Shown piece by piece: positions 1-14,880 of a stretch of DNA of 64,000 bases (positions are counted from its first letter, which is position 1; every line of letters starts with the position of its first letter). The stretch is taken from positions 15,749,850 to 15,813,849 of the forward strand of contig NC_052031.1 of the NCBI RefSeq assembly GCF_015832195.1, given 5' to 3'. The notes under the pieces were generated by a model, which worked only from the letters and a program-made list of their open reading frames with translations, was not told the origin of the DNA and made no database searches. The stretch comes from Motacilla alba alba. Lineage: Eukaryota; Chordata; Aves; Passeriformes; Motacillidae. Position numbers and translations under genes: made by a program.

Positions 1-3000
1 GATGGATTAAACTCTTTCTTGTGAATATAGTAATTTTTAAATTGAATAGCACAGACTTAACTTTGCTGAAAGTCCACTTTGAAAAACTAATTATTTATAA
101 TCAAGATTTATATTTTCATATTCTCATTTAAATTTTTCCACCATTTTGACTTCATCAGAAAAAAGCAAACCTACACAATACCTTTAGCAGAACAAAGTTA
201 TTCAGAAAAGATAGGCATGTAAGAAATAAAAAATAATATTTATTTTCTCCATCTTATTAGTTTTGGGACACAGTTTCATCAGTCATATTATTGATTCATT
301 ATATAATTGAAAAGTTCACAGGTGCACAAATTTATTTTTTCATAACTGCCTACCTTTGTAAAGACAAAGATCCTGTTTGTAGATTCTTTCAGAGTTGCAT
401 TTTCAGATTTAAGGTAAATGAAGGAAGGGGTTTTTTCTTTGAATAAGAGTGAATTTTCTCCTAGGCACAAGTTTAGTTAATTAACAACATTGCTTTCTGT
501 GCTTAGTCCAATATTTTAAAAATAGAATATAAACCTAAAGTAAATTCTTAAAAATGTAGGTGAAATTTTCTTTTTCAGACCAAGGTTCTGAATGGTAAGA
601 TCAAAGATGGATTGAAGCAGTTTGTCTGAATAGAGTAATTTTCACTTTGATTGTTTTTCAGATCGCTGCTGCAGTAGAGATGATGACAGCTGGTATGAAG
701 TTGTCTGAATCAGTGATACTAGAATGCAAATACATGCCAATACTTTGCATAAAATCCACAAAGCAGAGTTATTTATGCATATGCCTTTTGACATCTCAGC
801 ATGCATGTTGACTTGAATTGACATGCTCTCTTTTTGATTTTCTGGTATTATATTTAAATGGAAGGCTAAGAACAGAAGCCACAGTAAAATAGAGACAGAG
901 TGAAAAAGAGGGCAACGGTGAGGAAAGAGGTTCAGCTCATAAATGAAGTTAAATATTTCTCTCTAGTAAACAAATATATTTAAGGAACTTTGCTGTACCC
1001 AACTTCATAGTTGTTCAAAGGGATGACAGTAATTTTGAGGACTGTTATGAGTACACTGAAAAGAGAATTCAAAGACTGGACAGTAATGTAATATACATTT
1101 ATAAGCTGTTTGTCTTACCAGGTGGCAATGGCTAACTAATTTGGAGCACACCATTTTGTGGGAAACATATTTAGAGCTGATTAGTCTACATGTCATTTGA
1201 AATACAATTTATAAAAATTGTAGCTTTTGATGAAAGTGATATGTTTTTAAAATATTGCACAGGGTTTTAGTCAATCAGCTAACTTAGTCAGAACTATGAA
1301 TCAGATTTCAGTGCAATGCTTTGAAAAATCAATCACCTCAAAACTATGTCCAGACACTGTCATGTGAACTGTTTTGCAAAAATCATGACTCTGAAAGACA
1401 CAATTTTAAACCATTATGGATGAGAAATGACAATTAGGAGTAATCAATGTTTCAAAAAAGAACCTTGAGTGCAAAGGAACGATTCAAACCAATTGCTTTT
1501 ATGGTTGTAGCTATAAGTGGGAAAAAAGATTATATTCTTAATGGCAGATTCTTTGTCTTGATTAGAAAAGAAAATGGAATAATGAGGCTTGAACTAATAA
1601 AACATTTGTACTACATTTAGCTGTGAAAAACTTCCTCCTCTGTCACAGTAGGATGGGCATGAGCCTGTAAAGGGACAGAACAGCAACTATAATATAAACC
1701 AGGGAAGTAGTATTGAGTTAAAATAAATATTCAGTCTAATTAAACTTTTACAACGTCTCATTCCTCTTGCTTTTTTTTTTTTTTTTTTTTACAAAATTAT
1801 GAGGCTGTGACTAGAATTCTTAGGACAGAAGCTAATGAAATGCTGTATGTGTCTTTCACAGCCAGGAATAACTGGCTTCTGAGAAAGCATGTGTGACTTA
1901 CTGCCTGTGCCACATGGTTAATAAAATCAACATCACAAACTGTTCTGGTCTTGCATGGAAGCACCATGAACACTGTGGGACAGAAAATGGAGTGGGGAGA
2001 GAGAAAAGAAATGTGCTATAGATTACCTCAGCAAAAGCCAGAAAGGCAGCTCTAGACTTAACAGAAGCTGATGGTACCCAACAACAAACAGGATGAGCAG
2101 AAGGAGATAAACCCCCACATCTTCCCTTTGTAACCAGCACAAACCCTGCACTCACTATGCAGTGTTTCAGAAGACAGACAATAAATGTTTCATGTGGCTG
2201 GTTAGAGAAACATGCATAGCAGTGTCGACAGCAACACAGCATGAGGATGGGTTAAAACAGACAAACTGTTCTTACTTATTTGAATCAATGACAACGTGAC
2301 TCTCTAAAAACTATCAGATAAAAAGCAACACTAGTAATGACAAAACTGAAGAAAGATGTTAATTCCTTCCACTCTCTGAAGATGCTGCAAAACATGTGGG
2401 TATGGATGCAGGTGTGCTTGTACAGCCAGATGAAAAAACATTTACCCGAACCTCCAAATTCACTGGATAATAATGATGTTAACACCTCAGCCACTATTTA
2501 ACACTTCAGAGTGATGAAAATATAATGCAGCTAGACTTCTTTTATCTTTGAAATTTAATTTGCTAATCCTAAAAATTTCTCCTTTCTGTGTTCAACTCTC
2601 TGGTAATCTACTTAGCTGTTCAGAGAGTGTGATATATGAGAATAAATCATACTTTCTTTCCAGAAAGTGAGATACAGCCTAATGAGTGCTAGAGTGTTGT
2701 CTCCTAAATTACTTTTGAAGATATGAATTATGGAAAGGCATAAACATACGTGGATAAAGCAGACTTAAAATGCAAGTCCTTACCCTCACTTCCTATTCCT
2801 CTTCCACTTCCTGGACAGACACCAAAACTCTGAATTTGGACCCAAGCCATGGAAGCCTTTGGATTTCTAATCTCTTCTGACATTGTTCACAACTTCAGGG
2901 CTTTTTTTCAGATTTTTTTGGTTTTGTTTAGTACATACTTGGGAGCTGAACCCAACTGTGATCCAGCTGCCTAAAGCAAAATGCCCAATGCTAATTGAGA

Positions 3001-6000
3001 GGCCACTGGCTAGCCAAGATGCCTGTCTGGAACAGGCAGAGTATAGCACAGGGGCTCAGAAAAGACCCACATGCTCTGTAGCAGGAGCTGGTGGCTGGGG
3101 GGTACCCCAGAGCTACTAAACATCTAGAACAGCACTAAATGCCTAGGTTTGAGCAGCAGAATTGTGCCTCATGGCTGATGACACTCCCTATCAGGGACAC
3201 CTCAAGAGTTTTATCACCTAAATCCCAGTATTAGTGTCTTAGCCAAGAGAACTTCTAATTATACAAATTTTGTCCTCTACTAGAAGTGCAGTCAGAGGAA
3301 AGTATGTCATGTTAAGACTCCTTACATATCCATTATAAGAAAGTTGGGAAGCTCCCCCTTGTTTAGTTGTGAGCTGATTTCCCAGTTAAGATATCTCCAT
3401 TACATCCAATGCTCAAGGAAAAACGACAGGCACGAACTGGAGCACCTTTTGGTGGCATATTCCACAACCAAATCAGGAATGTTATTGAAAAGCATTGCAG
3501 CACCTGATTTGGTTTTCTTTCAAACAGAATCTTTCATGGATACCACAGATGTCCTCAGAACTTAATGAACAGAGAGTAAATGAAGTTTTCCAAGGTATTT
3601 GCTTCAAAACTGCATTATTGCTCTGAACCATATTGCTAAGCTAGATATGATTACGATGCTCATTAGAAACTTAGATTTAGCCTAGGGCTACAAGACCAGA
3701 TTTTTATATGGTTTTTTCAGCTTCATTTTTTTTGTAGTAGTTTCGATGGTTTAGAAAACATGATCTTTTTTAAAAAATGCACCTCTCCTGCCTTTACTGG
3801 TCTTTGTATGTCACCCAAGGCTCCAAATTGTCATGAGCACCTGGCAAAAAATGAGTTAGGAAAACTCAGAGTTGATGGCCACTACCTGATCTTCCATAGT
3901 TTCTTGTGTTTCCAATTCCTTTTTCCTATAGTTCAAGTACTCAAAAAGCCAAACAGGTTTCAAGGAAAGTGATGGTTGATCAAGCTGATATCACAGTAAC
4001 TTCAAGAGACAGCAGCTAATGTAGAAACATTTTGGTGACCACCAGACTAAAATAGCCTGGTTTTGAACAGATTTGTAAAGGTGAAGTTATTATCAGGCTC
4101 AAGTGAATCTTGTATTCACCCATCTGGAACTGAATCTAAAGAAGCACCCTCTGCAAAATCAGTATTTGGCTGAGTAGCTCACCTCATTATTTCTTCTTCT
4201 CCAATCTACCAATGCTACAACACATAGTGCTTATTTGTCCACTGCTACAAGTGATCTATCACACCTTAAATAAATAGTATAGAATGTTGGATTCCTTTAA
4301 TATCTATTTTTTATGGAAAGATGTAATGGACAGCTAGTGAAATGGCAACTCTGAAATCCCAACCATGTTCATAACTATCATGGTCTCAAAGATGCTGTTG
4401 CTGTAAGGGGGCAAGTGCTAACACACTTGTAGCTACTTCTAACCCGAAGGAGAAGACTCCTGGTTTAGGAGTCCAGAAGCACTAGCTGGCAGGGTATGTT
4501 CAGTCAAACCTGCTTCTAGAGTATCTTTGGGATATTATGCCATCCATCCTTCTTTTCACATATTCCAGCTGACTGTATGGAATTAACTTAGTCACTTTTC
4601 ATATTTCAGTCTACCCAAACCCCACATACTACCCAGTGCTGCTGGGACTTTTTATAAATTACTCAAAAAAATCCAATCAATCCAGCTAAACCCAAAAAAG
4701 CATAGTATAGTTTTCTTAAGAACAGGTACACAGAATGCTCCATTGGTCAGAAATCCACAGGTGGATGCATTTTCTATGGAAATCTCTGACTCATACAGGA
4801 GCATGGTGAGCACAGAAGGGCTGTGTCTCTTTGGTGAAGAAGCTGCTTCAAGCTGATGCAATAACTAAACCACAGAAGCAGTCAAGTTTCAAGTTTATTC
4901 CTACCAATTAATTTGGAAGGCATAATGCATTTTCCTCTTTAGTAAACAATCTTTTGTTTTCCTTGGAGATACCAATATTTGAAAATTCATAGTAGAAGCA
5001 GAAAATCAACCTATAAACTAATGATTCTTGATAAGAGCAAGCTACTAGTGAATGATCAAATCCTGAATGAGATTTTGTTGTATGGAATACCTCAGGAGTG
5101 AAGGTTCTTCATTATTTGAGGGAAGGGGCATAGCACAAATGCACAAAATAACATAAGCATAGCAGTCCCTAAGATGCAATCTCTTTTGGTAATATTTGTT
5201 TTAGGGGAAATGGTTGGCTTGAAATTTGGTTGACCTTTACAATGGCCATGGGAAGCTCTCTCAGACAGTCAAGTTCTTCTATTGTACTTTAAAATTCATT
5301 TCTGAGTGGGCAAAAACTTTCATAAAAACAGTGGTTGTTCAAAAAATTATAATATTTTTCTCTTTCATGCAAAATGAGGCCATTTTAAGAATAGTTTCAA
5401 GGCTTGTTGAAACGATTGCAATTTCAAACACTTTATTACAATGTTCTAGGACAATCAACACAAATTGGTTTTAATGGTTACCCTTCTTTTCTCAGGCTGC
5501 AGTGCAGCTGACCTCCCATAGCTGGGCAGCAGAATTGCAGCAGTGAAGCTGTGACAAGAAGCCATGAGGATGCTTTGGAAACCATAATTACTTTGATCAA
5601 GTGTAGGAAATGTTGGGCCTACTGACCTTGCAGTTTACAATCAACTTTTCTACCCTTTACTGTCATTATCACGAGTTAACCCCCATAATGTCCTGATTCC
5701 TGCTCAGCATCAAACACACATTAGAAACACCAAACTGGTGAAAAATGAATGATGAGAAAGGAAAGAGGGTTTGCCTCAGATCTTACCAACACTTTTTTTA
5801 TTAATATGCATGAATTCTATATTAATCAATAAGTAGTAAGTATTGTTTAAAGAGATTTAATCCTGCTTCTTACATTAAAAAACACCCCAATTTTGAGTTA
5901 CTGATTTGTTTTCAGCCTGTTTATGTAGATCCACTATAATAAAAACAGGAGTGTAAGGGATGTTTTTTTCTGAAAATTCTAATGTGAAAAAACAATCATT

Positions 6001-8930
6001 CACAGCTTTGATATTAAAAAACATACCAAAGAAGAATGAAGCGCTGCACATCACTCAGTTCAGATGACTTTTATATTGAATTCTTGGGAAGAAATTAATC
6101 ATTGCTGTAAGTAGGCAGAACACAGCTGGGAGTGGCTGAATTGTGCTTGCAACCATGGCAAACTGAACAGCACTCTGTAGGGCAGCTCAGCTGGATTCCT
6201 GAGCAGTGAGAAGCTGCTAACCATCAGAGCTTTTAAAACACCACAGTAGTAAAAGCCCACCAAATGGCTGCAAGAAAGTGTTTGGTCTCAGACCCAGTGG
6301 GAATTTCCTCACATTTCAAATAGTGGGGGCCATATGCCAAGATCCCTGCAGCACTTCCTAGCTTGAAAGTAAACAGCTGAATGTATTTGGCACTGTTTTT
6401 ACTACTGCTGCTCAAGCAGCTTTTGTATGAGTTTGCACAGCTATCATAGCACTGGAATTAAGAAGAATTCTTTTCTAAGTCAATAACTTTTTGCCAGATC
6501 TTTTGGAATTTTGTATAGGGAAAGTATGAATTGACTGAAAACCCACCTTAAAAATAGATAAAGAAACATGAAGGAATTTTTACTCATCTCAAGCAGAAAT
6601 CACCCTCCAATCATTCTTCTATATAGAAGGACAACACTTCCAAGTGTGAGATAAAGTAGGATGTGCTCTTCAAAATTCAGGAAGGACTCTTTTTCTCCTC
6701 TCTTGTAATAACATATTTCCATCACAATCTTAATGTTGTCAATGTTGCAGTTACACTAAGAAAGACACTTTGTTTCCTAATACACTAATTATCAAAGTAG
6801 GTAAGTTCCACAAATGCAGATTAGCAACCTTGTGGTCATGCTGACATGAAAAAGGCCAGGTTCAAGTATCATTCCAGAACTCCTTGGTCTGCAGCTGACT
6901 CACACCTGGACATGCTGCAAACGATGCCTGACTTTACCTTCAAGACTGAGATTACCAAAACATTACAGCACTGAGCAGTATCCACACATCTACTTTAACA
7001 GCTGTTTTGCTGACAGACTTCAGGGAGATCTCTTATCATAATCTCATAATGAGGTATTAATAGCAACCTCAGAGAAAACTGCTTAATTTTTCTCAGAGAG
7101 GAATTATCAGTAAATGTGAAGCTTCATTTATGGTAGATGGAAACACTGGTGGCAAGGAAGGTGTTACCCATCTCTTCCTCTGCAAGTGGGAAGATGCTTC
7201 TGAGCTATATCCTTCTTTCAATAGGAAAAATTGAACATTTAAAGTCCAATACTTGGTCAACAGAGAACTGAAACTAAGACAATGGGCTTTGATGATATAT
7301 GAGGAATAATAAGACAAATTTTTATTTTTGCCTGCTTAAATGAGAAAAACATTGATCCTGTGTGACAGGATAGTGAGGGCTACTTATACAGTGATGCTAC
7401 AAGTTCAGTTTGTTGCACAATACAGAACAAATGAAGCGGACTAATTCTAACAGAAGGGACCTTTCTTGTGTCTGTTAAAAAGTTCTCAGATATATTCTGG
7501 GGGAAAAAAGAGTCTTTGTTCAAGGTTACAGTTCTTGGAATTCATAACATCTGTATCTGAGCGTTTTAGAAAAATCAGTGTTTCTCAGGGCAGTGTGAAA
7601 CCTTTCCACCTAAGTCCAGTTTCTCCCAGGCATCGTATATGTGCATATTGAGGCCTGTCTGCCAGATAAAAATCAATAACAATGCAGGTTAGATGTGCAG
7701 GTGGCAAAAGAAAAAAAGACTGCATGAAAGAATAGACGTTCAAAGAACCACAGATGCCTATTGCTAGCTGATTTCTTCAGGACTCCTAAACTTACAATAG
7801 ATCTCTCAGATATTGATCCTTTTTCCTTGGTATCAAAGAGATGAACAATCCCACTGAAGTTTTCAGGAGCTGATGGAGGCTATGAAAGGCTTTTCACAAG
7901 AGCACTGATAAAATTCCTTGCCTGTTTCTTCAGCTGAAATATCATATGGCTTCACTGTTGAAAGAAACAAAACAGCAAACAAACACTGAGGAATTGTTTT
8001 AAAGTGAAATAAGTATTCAGGCTGACCTTGTCTTCCAGATGCAGTGAATCACATTGTTTCTGTGTGAAAAGCAGGTTCTGCATTGGTTCGGTTTCCAGAA
8101 AATAACCATTTTTGTCAATAATTTAGAAGCTCTTACAAGCCTAATGTTATAATTAGCATTTTGATGGTGGGTTGTAATAGTTAAATTGAGCTAGAATGAA
8201 AAGGAATTCTTCAATATTTTGAGCACCCCAGAACACAAGAAAGAACCTGGGAGCATTTTTGACAAATTAGGCCTGAACAGGTAGGATGGAAAGTGAATTA
8301 AGAATGCCTTCTGTCAAGGTAAACACATCTGTTTACTCTGATAACACTAATGAACAACTTCTCTCTATTAGACAAGTCAAATTCATTCAAAACTCTGCTA
8401 GGTGCTGAGTCTCTATCAAGCTCAGTATAAACAGACAATTATTCTAAAAAGAAAAAGGAAAATTTATATATCATGGAAAGATTTTGAATTCTCCTTTTTT
8501 TTCCTTTTTAACCATATTAAGGTTGTTGGAGTAATTTTTTCATCAGTATAAAAGGAAAAAAAAAACCTTCACAAAATAATTCCATGTCTTTATGCATTTA
8601 AATCTTCAAATTGGATTACTTGGGTCTTGAGCCAATAGAAGAGTTGAAGGAGTTCATGGGTGGGTTAAATGATGCTTTGATATCTAGCAAGGTAGTGTTT
8701 TCCCCTCAGATGACAGGCTATTCATAAGGAGCTACAGGACTTCCATACAGCCCTTTTGCGAAAGCCACTGCCAACTGCATGAAAAGGATACAAGAAGACC
8801 CCAAAAAGTTTTTAATTCATTTTGCTAACCAGTTACATAATCCTTGGTTGTTATATACTAGTGATTATCCAAAGTGATGCTAGTTTAGTACTCTGAACAT
8901 CACTAATCTCTTCCAAGACTTGTTTCTCAG
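1..8930. other. Intergenic flank, no gene recognised
   Basis: AT-rich sequence with only short open frames on both strands (longest about 114 codons, 1898-2242 minus). None has recognisable protein similarity or flanking splice signals. A 20-base poly-T lies at 1771-1790. No CR1 fragment is recognised here. A distal regulatory element could be present but nothing in the sequence marks one. Confidence 0.6.
1771..1790. repeat. Poly-T tract (20 bases)
   Basis: Uninterrupted T run in the intergenic flank; no identifiable retroposon body adjoins it. Confidence 0.93.
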
Positions 8931-9310
8931 CTGAGAGCTGAGCTTGTTGCAGCAGAGAGCCCTTCAGCTGTATCTGTCCTGCCTCCTGCCTTTCCCAACA
9001 CACTGGCCCAGAGGCTTGTGGCTCTGGTTTGTCTCAGCTGCAGGTCCTGAGGCAGACACAGATGTCAGCACTGGCACTGCAGCCTCGCTGGGGAGCCAGC
9101 TGGGGGGCACAGGGGGAAGGTCTGCAGCACTGCACCCTCTCCAGGACTGCAGCACTGCATCCTCCCAGGTCTGCAGCACTGCATCCTCTCCAGGTCTGCA
9201 CCATTCCATCCAGGTCTGCACCATTCCATCCTCTCCAAGTTAAGCCTCTGGGGGCTCTGCCAGCCCTTGCAGCCCACCCAGTGAAGCACTGCCAGTGCTA
9301 AGCTCACACA
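8931..9310. other. Locally GC-richer patch in the intergenic flank
   Basis: About 380 bases clearly richer in C, G and CAG/CTG-type words than the surroundings, but poor in CpG. It contains the minisatellite at 9119-9237. Open frames of 80-99 codons occur on both strands and follow from the low stop-codon density, with no sign of a real protein. It might be a decayed exon or a local compositional oddity. Confidence 0.45.
9119..9237. repeat. Minisatellite, five 20-25-bp units
   Basis: Units begin with ggtctgca or ggactgca: 9119-9143, 9144-9167, 9168-9192, 9193-9212 and 9213-9237. Units 1-3 share gcagcactgca(t/c)cct; units 4-5 share gcaccattccatc, so two sub-families are arranged head to tail, and unit 4 lacks the ctctc portion. 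Divergence between units shows the array is not newly expanded. Confidence 0.85.
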
Positions 9311-9776
9311 GACCCAAGGGTATGCTCATCAGGTCTCAGCAGCAGGAAAAAGGCTTTTAAAGCTTTTCCTCTCTTCCCCACTGAATTAATTCTTGGTATG
9401 TGAAGTACTTCCTTCACAAAGAGTGTATGCTATTTAAATGGCTGAAAGGCTGAAGCCTGATGTGGGCAAAAGATGCATTTTTTCTTATTATCTGAGGTTG
9501 GCAGACATGTATTTACAGATGAATCAACTCATTTTCCTGGGCAGAGAGACAAATCAAATCTCTAGAGCTTCATACCATGAGAAATGCTTTGGAATGTATT
9601 CCAAGTGGTCCTTTATAAAATAACAATGCAGTTTTGAGCCAGCAGCTACTCATCAAAGTATTGATCCTTTCCTGGCATAACAACATCTTGTTTTGATGAT
9701 GACATAATGTTTCCAATAGAGCCAAGGGCACCTCAGCCCCTCTACAGACACGCTTGAGCACACTGAAAAGAGCAAT

Positions 9777-9796
9777 GAGATGCAGTGATGCATCTC
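9777..9796. repeat. Short perfect inverted repeat (hairpin)
   Basis: Arms gagatgca (9777-9784) and tgcatctc (9789-9796) around a gtga loop. A second copy of agatgcagtgatg follows at about 9815-9827, so the hairpin sequence is partly duplicated. Function unknown; probably slippage-derived. Confidence 0.7.
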
Positions 9797-9832
9797 AGAT
9801 TGCATCATCATCAGAGATGCAGTGATGAATAG

Positions 9833-9869
9833 CTCTTTGCCTTCAAGAAAGAACTTTGCCTTCAAGAAA
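9833..9869. repeat. Direct duplication of ctttgccttcaagaaag
   Basis: The 17-base word ctttgccttcaagaaag occurs twice in tandem, 19 bases apart, immediately after the gagatgca hairpin. A simple local tandem duplication. Confidence 0.8.
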
Positions 9870-12800
9870 GGAGAACTGAATGCAAACAAGGATTTATTAA
9901 CATATATGTTTGTTTCCCATTTTGACATGGGTGAAAACAAAAGTACAAGCTTCAACCTTATAAATACAACAGAAAATTTCCAAAGCTAAGTTAGATACTG
10001 AAGCGTTACAGAACAGCAAGGGTGTTAGGAAAAACGACCAAATTCAAAGCCTACTAAAAGCAGTTTTATCCTAGATCCATCATTTCCAAAAACTAGATGA
10101 AAACTGACCGGTATTGCTCTGCCATAATAATTTTCTCATTAACTTTACTGGTTTTCAGCATACTGCCAACTATTAGCAATGAAATAAAGTGGACACTTTC
10201 TTCTATTGTGCAGTGTGAAAGAGAGAAAATTGGGATACTATAAAAAATGCATATAGCTGCTGCTGTGGTGATTTATTCCTTTGCTGTTCCCATATATTCA
10301 CTCTTCAACTGGGTAATTATTTAAGAACTATGAAGAAATTGCTTGTTACTGTTTCCAAAGGAAAAGGTTCCAAGACAGACCCCACTCTCGTAAGCCATAT
10401 TAGAGAATGTGCCAACTCTCCTGACTTCTCAGTGAGGAGAGACAGAGCAAGTTTCCAGACAGAAGTTTAGATTTTAGTTGGACTAAAACCTATGCAGTGC
10501 CTCGTGGCCTCCTTTCTTCACTACACAAACATAGAAAAGTTAATTTTGAGACTTTAGACACAGTCATTTCAATAAATTTGTTCCATTTAATTTCCTTTTG
10601 CCAGAAAGATGAAAAGTCCACTATTCTTGGTGATATTCTAACAAAACCCCATTTTAATTTGATTTCTAAATAAGAGTAAGCATCTGTATCTAATATGCAT
10701 TCGCATATATACATATGCCATCTCTAAAATAATATAATACTGTCTAGAGTTTAATTCAGCCAAAGAGAGTGAATAATATCAAGAAATTAAAAACAGAAAA
10801 GCTTTGAGAGCAATTCATAGGTTCTGCAGCCCAAGAGATGGTTATGATCATCTCCTCTGATTTTCTGCACAAAGAACATAGATTTTTCACACAGTAAAAA
10901 CCTCAGTCAGGACCAGTGAATTACAGCTAAAGCATAGCAAAATTTTCATCAATACAACTAAAACTAATAACACTTCCTACAGAGTTACTTTCCAACAACT
11001 AATTCATGTTATAGCTCTGCTACATTCTGGAGTAGTGATTGCCATTATCATTACTTGAAACTTTTAATTTTTGCCACAAGTGATTTTGAATTTTTAGAGC
11101 ATTAGTAAAAATGTTGGCTAGCATTGACTGAAAACTGGTACAAACAGAAGAGCATCACATACAAATTCATATAAGTCATAGACAACAAAGGTGGTATGGG
11201 TTCAGACAGATAGTCATAATAATTACAGTGTTATTAATAGGGGAACAAAAATACAGTATGACATGATCTTTTTTGATTTTTTTTTTTTTTTAGGGGTATG
11301 TAAAAGAATAGAAAAAGCTCTGTCTGGTAAAAATGTCTTTGTTCTCCCCTTGGCTATATTAACAAGTACAGTGTAAGACACAATCTGCTTAAGCAAGTTT
11401 TCCTCTCACAAAACAAAACCAAGAAGGAAAAAACCACAGAAGTTTTCAGACTTCATTAGTATTTCAATATTGTTTCTGTTCTATGGGCTGTGGCTGAGTT
11501 TCAGTGTTGGAGAGATCTTTGAAAAATTACACATTTAACGTATTTATTTGCTCTGGTTACTTGTGAAATCTTATTTTAATGACCATGCGTACTAGAATAA
11601 CTACCACTATAGTTCAGGATTTCAGTAGAAGAGATTAAATCTTTGACTCTTTCAATTTAAAATGGCTTTAACTTCTGAGAGCTTTCTGTGATTACCTTAT
11701 CAATTTCTCTTCAAAACTTAGGGACTCTCTGGTGGTTTCACAGCAGTATTTTCAGTTCATTTCTTGCACTAAGATTGCCAGTCCTGAAACAACTGTCAAG
11801 ACCATTCAAGCAAAATTGCAAATATTCATTTCAAGGTTTAGCAGCTAAGCTGTTCTCTTTTATTTCTTTACAACATGATGCTACATGTTGTGTTATACCA
11901 GAAAGTGATAAGAATAGAAAAATGTTTATATCTTGGGGTTTAGTCTGAGTTTTCTTTTTTTCACTTAGTTGAAAACTGTCTACTATTCCTACTCACTTCT
12001 CATAAGTAAGATCTAAAAAGAAAAAAATTGGAGGTTTTGATTTTTCCCCCCCCCAACAGTGTTAAATATGGGAGAACATTTATCATCTTCAGCTAAAGAC
12101 TACTTTGAAAATCCAACTCACTAACAGAATATACCTCTTGGATAAGGAGCAGCAACATCTAAAAGCAAATGTATAAAATACTTTTATATTTATCATATTT
12201 TTTCACCCAAAATCTGTAGCTACTCCCATTTTCTTTGCACTATAATTTTGCTTATGTCTCTTTCACCAAGCTCTCAACCTCTCTGCTACTAAATCCTAAG
12301 CCTTGCCAACACTCTCACTAGTAAAATGGGCAGCTCAGCCAACAGCATTACCCCAGGAGCACTCAGTAACTCTTTTCTACTGAAAGTCATGCTGGAAAGA
12401 CTCTGTCACTGGGACTCCAACTGCATTATCTTCATTACACTCGTTGCTCATGTTTATATTTGCTCTCCAACAAAAGCATACACAAACCACAAAATCAGCA
12501 AGAAATATTCAATAACAGTCAGTTCATGAGACCTGATACAGACTTACCTCTAAAGTAGCAAAGTCCATTCCTCTTTCAGAAGAAAAAAACATGGCTTTGA
12601 TACTACTTACATGAATTGAATAACAACTATAATTATTACACTGAAGATATGTCTGGGAATGATATCTATGCAATACACTGTAAAGCCAGCTGTAATTTTT
12701 TAAATTTTATCTGGGATTTTTCATTCACCTTACACTACCTGAACTTACTCTACCACTAATCTTTTTTCACAGAAATTGCATTAACAGGATTTTAATGCTG

Positions 12801-14856
12801 AAAATATGTGGAACGCTAAGAAAGACAGGAATAAGACTCTTTTCAGTTCAAGTGTACGTTTCAAGTCCTATGCAGAGAAACCCTGAAATGGGATTAAAAA
12901 GCAAACAGTGAAACTTAATTACCTTCTAATACACATTTGGATCAATAAGAAATTAATTGAGAGATAAATAGGGTCAAATAGCATGGTAGAGGCTTTGCTA
13001 TCTTCAAGAAACACCAACAAAAACGAATACCTCCCATAGACCCAAATGATATGAAAAATGCACTAACCAGGGCTTTGAGACATGAAAAAAGATGTCAGTG
13101 GTAGACTTAGACACAGAGCTCCAAGAAAAAAACATAAAAGCACTGGTGATGAAGCTGGATAATCAAAGACAAGACAAGAGAAAAAAATCCCCAGGCCCCA
13201 AAACCCAAATCCTGCAGCTGTCAGTCATAAATATTGTGAGATAACAAATGTGTGCTCTCAAGATAAGTGGTAGATGTCAACTAACACACAGCTTAATGCA
13301 TTCTAACATCTGAAAATATCTGCTAAAGACGATCCATTGGAATTTCTGTGTGTCATCATGTCTCCACTCTTCTTATATATGCACGAGGAGTTAAAGATTT
13401 ACTTCAAAAGAGCTGTTCTTGACCAAAACAAGGACGGGACCAAGGACATGATTGATGCTACTGGCATGCCAAATGCAATACATCTGGAAACAATGGACCA
13501 AATACAAAAAGAAAGACAGACTGTCTGGAGAACAGAATGAACTAAAATAATGAAAAAATATATAATGCTGATAAATACTTCTGTCTGTGTCTGGTGTTTT
13601 TCCTAAAATTTGAGATTAAGTTGTCCATTAGAAGAAAAATGACCAAAACAGAGTGGTTGAACCAAAGCACCTAAGCTTGCTGTTGAATTCCTTCTTAAAG
13701 TTACAAGACACTTTGTTTCAGGTACTTTCTCAAAAAAAAAATTCTATAATACAAACTGGAAAAAGAAGAAAAAAGTGAGGCACATAGTAAGTAAGATGAA
13801 TATAGCTGTTTAAAACAGAAACCTAAGGGATCTGAGAACCCTGCTCAGTCTCGTATTACATGCCCAAATCTTGTATTGCACTCAAGTACTTACAGATGAT
13901 TCTTAAGGGAAAAAAACCAAACCAATTAATAGATTCAGAGAATCTCCAAACACACATCTTTTAGATTGTTCTCATACATGCCCAGTTTTTAGCCTAAAGC
14001 AATAGCTTTGCTATTTGTTATGATTTGGCATGAAAAAAAAACAAAAACGAAAGAGGTTCTGTGTCTCTTCCAAGGAGCTGCCTTCTCCTACTGATCTTAG
14101 AGAAACTATCTCCTCATCAAATCACAGTACCAAGCAGGTCTCCTGGCATCTCTAAAGCTATCCCAATATCTTGAGACTTTTTAACTTCAAGAAACATAAA
14201 CTAATGTTCCAATGATTTTGCTTTTCACCTTGTTCTGATAGTTGAACATGAAATTCAGAAACTGATGTGAACCAAATACTTGAAAGAAAATACGTTTCTC
14301 TCAACAATGAATGTAAGACAATTATCATGGCTCGGAGACAAATATACATTGATTTATTACTCTGTGCTTGAAGTTCTGTCATGCTGTTATGCTATGTTTA
14401 AACAATCCCTGTGCCTCTACAGAGGAGGCACAATTAGGTGGAATTTCAAGGAACTAGAAATACATTTGAAAGAGCACCTGTTGTTTTTGCAAACTTCTCT
14501 GTCTTGTACCCAGTATGCCCACTTACAAAGCATCCTTCTTTCTCTGAGTCATTTCAGCCTTAACTGCATGTTGTGTGAGACTTCAGGAAAGAGCATTTCA
14601 ATCCACTGGGCTGCTGGTGAGCAGCAGTCCTTGGACACACAGTGCAGTGCCAGGCTACACCCAGCAGGCTGTGTCATTTGATGTGTGGACACAAACAAAA
14701 ATAAAGCAAAAAACCTTCATCTAAAATGCATGACATGTCAACATGAGCACTGCCACTAATATTTTAGTGAATGACAACTTTTGAAAACTACCTACTTCAA
14801 TCACTCTTCTAGATGGAGAAACAAGTCAAAGACATTTACCCCAAACCAGCACATAG

Positions 14857-14880
14857 TTATTTATTTATTTATTTGTTTGT
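14857..14880. repeat. (TTTA)n/(TTTG)n tract
   Basis: About four TTTA units followed by TTTG units in the intergenic flank. Confidence 0.85.

Noticed and set aside
14280..14681. 133-codon frame in the intergenic flank
   Set aside because: It opens on TTG, has no recognisable motif and no splice or promoter context. Most likely chance.
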